Part shown: in pieces, positions 24,601 through 36,600 of the stretch | Layout of the letters: each line of letters begins with the position of its first letter | Position numbering within the stretch: the stretch's first letter is position 1 | Assembly (NCBI GenBank): GCA_025642075.2 | Contig: JAODUO010000114.1 | Span: 949,001-1,013,000, forward strand | Length of the DNA: 64,000 nucleotides | From: Ridgeia piscesae | Lineage: Eukaryota > Annelida > Polychaeta > Sabellida > Siboglinidae | Direction of reading: 5' to 3' | Position numbers and translations under genes: made by a program | The notes under the pieces: model-generated | What the model was told of the DNA's origin: nothing | Databases searched by the model: none | The model's input: the letters and a program-made list of their open reading frames with translations, nothing else

Positions 24601-27600
24601 TTATTGTTTAGTGCCAATCAACTTATTACAGAAGCACTTGGTTCAACTACTGGTTTTAGTAAGTAATTACCAACCATTCATTTGATTAAATGATTTATTT
24701 TATCACACATAGTTATTGTGTCATGTTGTAATCAATTTTATCACCATTTATTCTGCTGGTTTGCTATACATGTGTCACTTCTTTAACATATTTATTACTT
24801 GCTATCATTCTTTTAGTTAACCAGGTATAGCAAATTTTTCAGCAGCGTCTGACATCGATCTACACACAACTGCTACGACAAAGACATCATATCAAATCCA
24901 TCATTTATTGTAATTACTCATTCCCTGTCAACGACAACATGAGAAAGTTCCACCAGCATCTGCCACCTCTGTACCTCTTTGACCACACAACAACACACAT
25001 CTGGATGAATAAATAATTTCTAGACAATTTATGGTGCCATGTGCCATCCTGTTTGAATTTTACGCAGTCAGTGAAGACATGTTAGCTTACAGCAGAGCAA
25101 ATTTAGTGGCTCCACCTGGTGGATGGATTGTGGAAACAGTAAAACTACACCAATGCTACTAGGTGGCACCACCATTTTGTTATCAAAAATATTCCTTAAA
25201 CATACTATATGCTTAGAGCGAATACAGAATATATGTCATGTACTTCAGCAGATCCCAAAAAATTAATGGGCGTTTGTCTAGATTTGTTGCACTTTATAAG
25301 AGTATTTGTTATTCTTACGACAGCTGGCGGTGGAACTGATTGGTTGTGTAGAGCAGTGTGTGAGGGACCTATTGAGTCGAGACACGGAGCTACCCATGAT
25401 GCACCTGCACTCACTTACTCCGCTGGTCCTTGGCCTTGTGCACGGAGCATACACACACTGTAAGGTATGTTGCGCCAGGTTTATATGTCATGTCTGCACA
25501 TACACATCTAATCTAAAGATAACAGTAAGTTCTTATATAGCATAGTATCCAATCCTCTGGACTGCTTAAAATGCTTTACACTTTACTCTCTGGCAGAGCT
25601 GTTCAGTCGAACACCATCTCGGCTTCTCTGGGGAGTATCCAGCTAAGCTGCAGTTAATGTGCCAAGACTTTTTGTGCACAAATAGTCTTTAGCCAGATAC
25701 TTGTTCATACAGCTGAGTGAACTGGAGCAATGTAGATAGAAAAAGCTTGTCCAAGGTTTTAAACAGCAGCAAAGGATTCAAACCCAGGTTCTCTTAGTTG
25801 AGAGTTTGAAGCTCTAGCCACTGCGGCACTGCACCACTGTGCCACTGCACCACTGCGGCACTGCACCACTGTGCCACTGCGGCACTGCACCACTGTGCCA
25901 CTGCACCACTGTACCACTGCATCACAGCGCCACTGTGCTACTACAAGCACAGGTAAAACAACTGACTAATGTCAAATTGTGTGATGGTGCTGTATTGCAG
26001 ATAGTTTTGAAATCACATAGAAATGATGCTTGAATGAACTGGTCTCAGATGTTTGTCATTCTAGTCAAAAGAAGAAATGGGACTTCAGAAATGGCTGAGA
26101 TCTGAAAGGTTAACAAGTTATCGGTTCATATTGCAGAGTTTATATTCAGTAATGCAGTCTGCTGCTAGATGTGTATTTTGTTTAGGATTATATTTTTTTA
26201 TTGAATGCTTAATGATGAGTGGTTACAAGTTCATTGTTGTGCGTGAATTCCTCAGCAAATGATGTGTTTTCTAAGGAATGGCCTAACAGATTTGCACAAT
26301 ACACGTTTCACACTGGTTCAGTCCTCTTCTTACCAATATGTGGTGTAGTGTTGGAGATTTTTTTACAATCCAAAATTGCATCAGCTTGTTTCTCTTGATG
26401 AGTGGTGTCCCAAAAGCAATTCATTAACCTGTCATAATCCACAGTGACAACCCTCCCTCTGTAGTGTTAAGAATGTTGTGGGATTTTACAAACTGCTCTC
26501 TTAGAAGAAGTTACTTCGATTGTTGGCTCCGGTACCTTGTAAACGTGTTGGTAGACTTTTAAATACCGTATAGTATATTGAACCACAAAATGTTTGCCCA
26601 TTTTTGTGAGAAAAAGTCGACTTGAGGAGAGGGAATAAAGAGAGATAGTCATTTAGTCAGCAGCATGTGATCCTATTTACCGATACAGACTTGTTGAGTG
26701 ATATCATTTCAACACACTTTGACAGTGTATGTTAAATGCATCATATAAGCAACACAGTTGCAGGTGTACTGGGTAGTACCTGGTGTATACGTTGAATGAG
26801 ACGTCTTTCTCATCGGAAACTCTTCTTTCCAGGAGAGTGGTACCATCTACAAAGAACTACTGGGGTCTGTGTCACAGCAGCTGTCAGCATTGTTCAGGAA
26901 AGCTCACAGTCTGCAGATGGTAAGTTCCCTGGTTGTACCTAACCTTGTTTTGGACCTCATGTTTGGTGTAAGATTGCGATGGACAGTGTCCGCAGTGTCC
27001 AGCCTGTCCTGGCCATCTGTTTGTCTCTGGTCCATGTCTCCCAGCCCAGTGTTATCTTTTTCTGCTGTTACTCACTTAATTTAACTTAGTTAAGAATTAA
27101 GATGCATTGATGATCCACTTTACAGTTATGGCTAGGATTGACTTCTTTCTTTCTAAGCACCTGCTTATGTTCAGGCCATTAATGTCTTGTTTTGTCCACC
27201 TTTACAATGATCTTTTCTTCCTTAGAATTGATCAGAAAAGCTTTCTTTGTTGCATCTAATTTTCAGATGGTGAACATTGTCAACATACTGTAATATGAAA
27301 TGAGTGTATAATGACGCAGAAAGAACTTACACATTTTTAAAAATCCAAATGAATCAATCACTGAGGAGGGGATTATGTTTAAAAGGTCATCAATGCAATG
27401 TGTGATTCCTAAGTATTGTTTTCAGGAGTTCATCAGTCTGATTGACAAAGTTATAATCAGTTCTTCGCAGACTGACTTACAAGATATGTGTGCTGGTAGG
27501 TTAATCCAATATTTATGGCACATGGCAGTTGTTTCTTTCTTGAAACAAATGATCTACTGTTTGTATAAGTGTTAGTAGTGTAAATGTGTGTCAATACAGC

Positions 27601-30600
27601 AGTGGTTTCTCACCATCAGTGGTGTACACCGTAATTAGAATTTCATGTATAATGGGTTGAATCAATGACTAATAGGTAAAGTCTTAGTATATTTTATAAT
27701 GTTGATTAACTAGAAATATTGATGCCAAAAGAATATGTAGAAATATATATGAATTGTTCAAATCACTATTGTTGCAGTGATTCATGGGATATGTGATCTT
27801 AGCGACATCGCAACCAGGCTTGATGTGAAGGTTATGATAACGATATGGAAAACTACGTCCAGGTGAGGGATACAAAAGCTATGTAAATGTAACTTACAAA
27901 ATGAGTCATTTAAATAACGTTTTAAAATTGAACTTTACTAAACATTTCAGAACATTATAACACACCTAACCTACTTTCCAGTTAATGCACATAACTAGAA
28001 TAACTTACGCAAACTAAATATGTTTGGACATGGCATGTTTACAAGGGAGAACATTTCAGGTGGCTGTGTCGTTACAAGGAGCAGCTGTGTGATTGGCTGG
28101 ACATTGGCCGAATGCTCAGGTCTCTCTGCCGGGACATGTGTGCGTCCTACTGTTACACAACCTCAATGACCTCTCATTGCCCACAGGTCAGTTGCTGACC
28201 GAGGTCAAGGTCATGGTGACTCACCAGTAGTGACAATCTTGTATTTTTTCTTTTATACAGAACACTTGAAAATGCAATTTGGTGGCATCTTGAATATTGT
28301 TTTCAACAAGTTGGTATAATTTAGTTGTATATAATGTATAACAAATATATATATATATTAGGGTAGTTTTGGGTCTCCAAACCCATACATCCCAGATCTG
28401 CTCTAGTCCCCTGTATCGAGCTAATTTTGATTTTATCAACATTTTTAGTAAGATTATAATTTATTAATTAATCAATGCATTTTCACAGAACAATCATGCT
28501 ACAGCGTACACATTACTATTCTGTGAATGAATACCATCAAAATGTCTTTGTACATGTTGCAAATCAGTGTTTATCTTCCTTGAAAGATCATGTGCATGTG
28601 CATCAAATACCCAAAACTCAGTGTCAGATCGCCAAGCTTAACTTGAAAATTGCCAAGCTAATTCCAGAAAAACTCTCAAAAGTAGACTCCGTTATTATAT
28701 ATTTTGTCAAAACTTCTCCATGGCTTACTCAACGAATGTTGTTTATGTGACAGGACCTGACCAATTTCTGTCGTTTTTGACTTTGGGGTAGAGGGACTAA
28801 AGGCATGTTGTGGTTTCAGGGGACAGAAGACCAGGAGGAGGAGAAATTGTTCCGCAAGAACGTGAAGATCCTTGGCTTCCAGATGAAGGTTCTCGTCACT
28901 CTGGTGAAGGAGTTTAAGGATTACCTCGGCAGCTGTGTTCCTCAGCTCGTTGACCTCATTCTCACTGTGCAAAGGTAACTCTTAGTGTTACGACATCTGA
29001 GGTATACCATATTCATGATAATTTGGTGTCTCGCCCTGGTGGGTAACATATGAAACAATAAAACTACACCAGTGTCACCAGATGGTGCCACCAGTTTTGT
29101 TGGCAAAGAAACAATATTTAAGAATGTTTCTTAAGTGTACCGTCCACATAATTAAACAGATACTGTAACTTGATAATGACATGTGAACAATGACTTATTT
29201 GGAGCTGAAATTTTGCATCATATCCCAGCAGTTTATTTATCAAAACATTACTCATGGCTGCAGTTGTTAAAGTCGTGCCTTGAATGTTGGGGTGTTCCAG
29301 TTTGTTTAATTTGTTAAGGTAAATTGTTTAGTTAAATGTAAATTAGTCGAGATACCTATTAACTACCTATTTGAAGACTCCTGGGGACCAGTTCATCCTT
29401 ATAAGCTCATAAGTCTGATGTCATGCTCTAAATCACTTATCTCTTTATCTATGATCAAAATAGGAATGCATTTAATGTTATTGTGGTGAAAAAGAAATGA
29501 TTCACAGACCATGGTTTTGATATTTTCAGGAGCATGTGCCATATTTATCATTCACTAATAGTCTTATTCTATGTCTTAGTGTTACACTTTCAGCCGCATT
29601 CCACCATGTCTACTTGCTGCGCCCCTGAGACGAGACCACATAGAGGACATTGAAAGACATGTGTCCGTAGGAGTCCAACCTCTCATGTCTTACCTCATTC
29701 CCAACAGACACTTCATGCGCTGTCTGACTGCTACAGAACGAGGTATGACAGCTCCTGTCATAATTGCAGCTCATTAGCTTTACTACGTAAAAATCACTAA
29801 ATTACTGGGACGTGACCATGACAGCATTTTTGGCTACTCTGCAGAACAGACACATCACGTGACATGTGATGTGATGGCCGTTTTGTTGTGGCTAGTCAAA
29901 TGTAAAAACATAGGTAGTAACACGGTCGCATGTTGGATATTCTTCATGTCATACAATGTTAAGTAACTTTTATTTCACAGCGCAACATTTACAAACTAAT
30001 TGATTGATCTGCTAAGCAGAAGAAAACCTGAAAACTCACATTACGTTCATCACAATGGCTATCAACAATCCCGCAGTCAAAAATATAAACTTTGTACTTT
30101 TGATCAGGAACTATTGATTTAATTTTCCTTTTTTCGTTTCAGACTCAGAGCTTCATCTGCCACAGTTGCTAGCCCTGATCTCTGTGGCAGGCATGGTGGG
30201 CAAGTACCCAGGTGAGGGAACAGGTAGTCATGAAACGAAGGAAGATAAGGCATGGGAACAAACCTACTATAGTGTCTAAGATGTTTGTGTTAATGAGTCT
30301 GACACAAGACAAAAGTGTCTAAGAGAAATCTAAGGAGCTAGAAACCAACATGATTAATTCACACCAACATTAAATGAAATGTGCAATAATGAGTGAGCAT
30401 TTTGCAGGGATAATAGAGAGATTAGTTGTTGTTTGCATTGCCTTGTCACCATGTTCCATCAAGTTGAGGCCAACTCTACCACCATTTGTGGATCACATAG
30501 TTATGGCCTTTATGTCATCTGTCCAACGTGTTTATGGTCACTCCTATTTACGTTTGTCAACACACATGTGTCCAAAGTCTTTTGCATAAATTGTCAGAAA

Positions 30601-33600
30601 TTATTTTTGGGCAACAACCGTTTAATTGGACCTGATTTTACTGATGTTTATTGAAGCATGTGATACAATCTGTTGACAGATGATGTACGGAGCTTATGGA
30701 TTGAACCCAAGAAAACGTCTTCCGAAGACACACCTGAGTTGCCACTTATGACAGCCATATTCAGCACCCTGACACAGTGTATGTTCTTCTCTTCATTGGG
30801 GTTAATTAAAGTAATACATTTCCTCTTGATGGCAATATAACTTTGTTTGCTTCACTGTCTTAATCAAATGTTACCTAATAATATATTTTCCAGGTTACAC
30901 AGAGTTGTGTCTGCCAGTGAAACTGTCAAGTGCTTCTGTTGCTGGGAAGCCACAGAGGTATGTGCCTGTTTCTGTTACTATTGCATCTGTGTTCGTTGAG
31001 TTCCCTTTTCATAATATTGCACTTAAGGATATCGCAAAGTTCAGAATCGGTTGTGACTCGGTCTCCATGTTTTGCTCATTTTGCTATGCTACTTCTGAAT
31101 CTTTGCCTGGGCTTCCTATCTGATATCACAACTGTTCAGGTGTGTATTATCACTGGTAATATACCAGGTAGTTTCATCTATGCAATTGACATAGTTACAT
31201 TATTTACTCATTCTTGTAGGAATACCTGTCGTGCTTTAATCATAAAGTGCCCATATCATGACTTGAAATATTTTTGTATTCTGTATAAGTAACAGATTTG
31301 CTATATTGGGTGTTAATAATTCATTTATAAAATATAAAATTATTTTTGGAAGCTATGTCTAGTAGAAGATGATTTGTCAATCTGCAAGATGTCTAACATT
31401 TGATTCTTTGTTTTTACTTTCAGAGTCATCCCCTTGTTTGAGTATATAGTCACACGGATGTGTGCTTTTGCTATTGTTAATTCAACACAGCATTTTCACA
31501 CAATTGTGAGTGATATGTGTCACATTATATTTATCGTGTATCTTGGATGTGCTTCTGTCTGTAACAATATAGTAATTGTTGAACATATGAGACGGTAATG
31601 TTACTGACTCTAGGCAGAAATATTGCTAACTTCCGCCGTCATTTAAAGACATACCGTTACAACCTTGCTTATCCACCATAGCTCCCCGGCGTGTCAGTCA
31701 ATCTGATGACAACTGGATTTGTTTATTATCTCTTGAGATCAATTAACCCTTTTGTATTGATACGTCTCTGCGCTTGGTTTCTAAGGATTTAGGCACAATA
31801 TAAGTAACCTAATTATTATTATTATCATTTGTTGTGACTGAGTGGTCATCACAAGGTTGATGTGTCTGTTTGTGGTGTTATAATCCTCCAAAGACTGTAA
31901 TATTATACTTCTAAAAATGTATGTTAAAATATATGTATGTTGCAATGAGACATTTGTACACCTCTTTTAAGAGTCAGTCTGGTCCAACTGCGGGTTACGT
32001 CAGTCTATGTTATATTTTAAATACTACCACTCATCTTGATTACATTTACAGGGTATTGTGTTTATGGCAAAGGATTGTCACACCATAGCATGCAACGTCC
32101 CTGTAACCATGGCAATGGTATAATTTTAGAAAAGCTAGTGGGTTGGTATTGTTTTATGTCGCACAATTTTCTATATCAGTAATTATTTGTGTTAAAAAAT
32201 CAGGTCAAAGAATAAAGTAGTTTGGTTGAACAAATAAAAAGTAAAATAAAAAAATCTTAAACAAATCTGAGAAGGACATGGTTGATGTGTCTTGTGTGAT
32301 TCTGGTTACCTCAGGAGACGTGTCTACTTGAGAACCTCTTCTCTCAACGTCTGCATTCTGCATTACTCGCTAGTGACATCTGGTGCTTTCTTGCAAGGTT
32401 TGTACTGAGCCAATGTCAGCAGCTGTCTGTTTTGTTTACACAAAGAATACACATACATCTTACACTTACATCACCAGTCTTTTTATTCAAACTATTTTTT
32501 TATTAATTTATTTACTTTAGTATTATTTTCTCTTATAAATACTATTCAACGAATGTAAATCGCTGTGAACAGCACTGGAGCACTCAACAAAATAAATATT
32601 GCAATTTGCAATGTAAAAGAAACAAACCGAAAAAGGTTACATGTAAAAATGAGGTGCACTCCTATCATACTGCAAGGACTTGCAGCACATCATAAAGTCT
32701 AAGGAAGGTCTAAGGGATTAATATGACAACTGCCAGTCATCAGCACAGTATCTTGTGTTGTTGTTTTGTAGAACTGGGACCGCAGAACAGTGTCATCTGC
32801 AGTGTGTGTTCCTTGCGAAACTTCACATCACTGTTTCGCCTAGTCCTTCATCACAGTGCTGCCATCTGGCGGCCCTGGTGAGACGAATCGTCAAGTTGTT
32901 GACACCAGAACATCAGGTACGGTGTATGCTATTGTACACAAGCTTTATAAACAGCTAAGATATTGTGTATATAATTGCATGGGAAACTAATAAATGTTTT
33001 CATAGGTTCAGTATATGGAGAAGAATTGTGAGATTTGTATCGTGGAAAATTAAAATAAATGGGGGATTATTGTCAGTTTGCAAGTGCGTCCTTTTGAAAC
33101 GATTTGGCTAATTTATATGTTCGAGCAAATATAGTTATTGTAAATATTATCTAAAGATAACTAGGCAGGATTAGATGATAGCAAGGGTATTAATATGTTG
33201 TGTAAAATTAATAAAAATCTATCATGTTACATGATTTTTTTAAAGATACAGACTTTTCAAATTACGGATAGGATTACCAGGTATCTTAAGGTTGAAAACC
33301 CTACAGTATTATCCATGTCTGTCTGTTTTGTAGGATGAGTTCATCTCGCTGTTCACTGTGTCACCAAAGACCCTCAGTTTGTGGAGTGTCGTGTCAGTGT
33401 CAGACCTTGACGTGTCACTGCGTCACCAGGTCACGGGTGACATTGTGACAGTGTGTACACAGGTAATACATGTCTGGTGTCACATGTCAACGAGAACAGT
33501 GGATGATGCCATCATGCTGGTATGTGTGCCACTACTTCATGCGCTGATCGGTTGTGATCATGTCAGATAACTGGTGTATCAGGCTTTGATTTGTATGCAA

Positions 33601-36600
33601 ATCCGTGAATCTGACACTTTCTTTACTTAACTTGATCCATGGCTTTTACTTGTGGAGTGTTGTGGGGAGATGGAAATGATGTTTTTTGCAAGCCGAAAGG
33701 CTCTGGTAGGTGATATGTTGTTTATTATCAATGTTTCCATGACTTTATTAATTAATGATGGATTCCTTATATATCCCTTGGTAGGAAGCCATGTGACTCT
33801 AGCTGTAAAAGTCAATAAATCCACTGTACAAGTGGCCAATCTTAACAATCCATCACTGATCAGTATGCATGTATGTTAGCATCTTGTATCATCTTTGGTC
33901 TGTGACAAGCGATCCTATTCAAATCTATTAATTAAAAAATATCGGTAAGCAAGCTGTTGTTTGATCTGGTGTGGCACAGCCATCTTGTGTGCAATGGGCA
34001 ATGCAGAGGTATTCACTTGTGATTGGTCAAAAATATTGGCAGGAGAAGCGTACGGGATTAGAGTGCCATACACACTCCCAAGTTTGTCTGTCAACTCCAA
34101 CGTTTGAGCAGAGCACAGTATGAGCCTAAATTATATTACACACAGTAACTACCACAAATGCTGATAATGCTACTTTATTTGTAGTAATTATCATGCTACT
34201 TAATATATTTATAGAGGGCATTGTATCAACACAACCAAAACAATATGTAGCTGAATATTTGAAACAAAGTTTAGACGATAAAAACATCTATGTTTCAGGA
34301 GAATGCAGTATCGTGTCTCACGAATCTGTTTCAAAGTGACAGTGTTGCGGACTACACTGACACGAAGCAAAGGAAGAACATTGTCGAGACATCACATGAC
34401 GCCTGGCAGACGCTGTCAATGACGTTCGTGGTGCGGTCTCCTGTCCTGCAGAATGTTGTGTCAAGTCTTTTCTCTCTGGCTGCCTACATCCTGTCAGACC
34501 TTGACAACAAACATGTCCTACAGGTAAACTATATAGATACGCTAACTAAGTGCCAGTGTGTCTGCATTCCCTCTCAGGTGACAAAAATAAAAAGCTAAGT
34601 TTTAACACAGTACAGTATCATGTCCTTACGACTGCTGAAAGTGCTCTACACTCTATTCTCTGGTAGACGTGTTCAGTCAGACATCATCTCAGACAGACGT
34701 GCTCAGTCAGACACCATCTCTGACAGACGTGTTCAGTCAGACACCATCTCAGACAGACGTGTTCAGTCATACACCATCTCTGGCAGACGTGTTCAGTCAT
34801 ACACCATCTCTGGCAGATGTGTTCAGTCAGACACCATCTCTGACAGACGTGTTCAGTCAGACACCATCTCTGACAGACGTGTTCAGTCAGACACCATCTT
34901 TGGCAGACGTATTCAGTCATACACCATCTCTGACAGACGTGCTAAGTCATACACCATCTCTGGCAGACGTGTTCAGTCATACACCATCTCTGGCAGATGT
35001 GTTCAGTCAGACACCATCTCTGACAGACGTGTTCAGTCAGACACCATCTCTGACAGACGTGTTCAGTCAGACACCATCTTTGGCAGACGTATTCAGTCAT
35101 ACACCATCTCTGACAGACGTGCTCAGTCAGACACCATCTCTCACAGATGTGTTCAGTCATACACCATCTCTGACAGACGTGTTCAGTCATACACCATCTC
35201 TGACAGATGTGTTCAGTCAGACACCATCTTTGACAGATGTGTTCAGTCATACACCATCTCTGACAGACGTGTTCAGTCAGACACCATCTTTGGCAGACGT
35301 ATTCAGTCAGACACCATCTCTGACAGACGTGTTGAGTCAGACACCATCTCTCACAGATGTGTTCAGTCAGACACCATCTCTGACAGACGTGTTGAGTCAG
35401 ACACCATCTCTCACAGACGTGTTCAGTCAGACACCATCTCTCACAGATGTGTTCAGTCAGACACCATCTCTGGCAGATGTGTTGAGTCAGACACCATCTC
35501 TGACAGATGTGTTGAGTCAGACACCATCTCTCACAGATGTGTTCAGTCATACACATCTCGGCTTCTCTGGGACAAATTCAGCCATGCCACAAATAATGTA
35601 TGAAAACTATTCATGCACAACTATCCACCACTGTCTCTAGCCAGGTATCATAAATATAGCCAAGAGAATTTGATGCAGTTTTGGGTTACAAATATGTGCT
35701 ATGTGTGAATCTGCTTTTGGTGTTTTATAGTTAGTGAAAAATGCGTCGGCCTGCCTCTGTCACGGGGTCAGAGACCACGTCAAGTTGGCCATTCTGTGTT
35801 TCTTGGAACATCTGGGAGCGAAGACACTCCCTCCCACATTTGAGGTCAGTATTGTATCTCTGTCCCGGTGTGATGGTCTGGAATGTATATCCACTGCATT
35901 ATCCAGTTTAGGATGTTGTTTCATGTATGTGCATGCACGGGCGACCTGTGTGACCTCAGGTGGCCGATCAACTTTGACCCTATGTCAAATTGTCGAGACT
36001 GAGTTCATGACCCACGTGGCGACTGTGTTACATAATAATAATTGTTCACGTTCTGTTCTGTAGTGATGACCTACTTTTCCCCTATATTGCAACCTACAGC
36101 TTTGTGCATGCACATGTTCACTCCAGTAGACAATTACATACATTCCAAACTGACAGAGATATCTATAATTATGTCATGAAAAGGTAGAGATTTGTACTTA
36201 ACGCTGTACAGTGCTGAAAACTACTGCTGTGGCGAAGCCATAAAATGTACATTGTTCTGAGACCAGGATATTAAAAGGAAAAACTTTTTATAAATAATGA
36301 CAAATAATGCTAATGATGAGGTTTTATTATGTTTAATAATAATAATTACAAGAAAGTAAGTGCATGTTCTGGACTGGTTCACATTCCAGATCGTTACACC
36401 GGGTCATTGTAGTCAGGTGAATCAAATGGCATTCACACATACATGTATCCAATGATTCATCTGTCCGTCTATCTGTGTTACCATCCATCTACACATTCAT
36501 CCATGTTATCATCTATGCACCAATCCACATCTTCATCATATCAACTTCTCCAATACAACCTTTCATCTCTTCCTCCCAGCCTTCTTCCTTTCCTCCATCC

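Noticed and set aside
34620..35640. Frames of 323-327 codons on + and 204 on -
   Set aside because: Pure translation of the 30-bp minisatellite inside a SINE, within a FIRRM intron.
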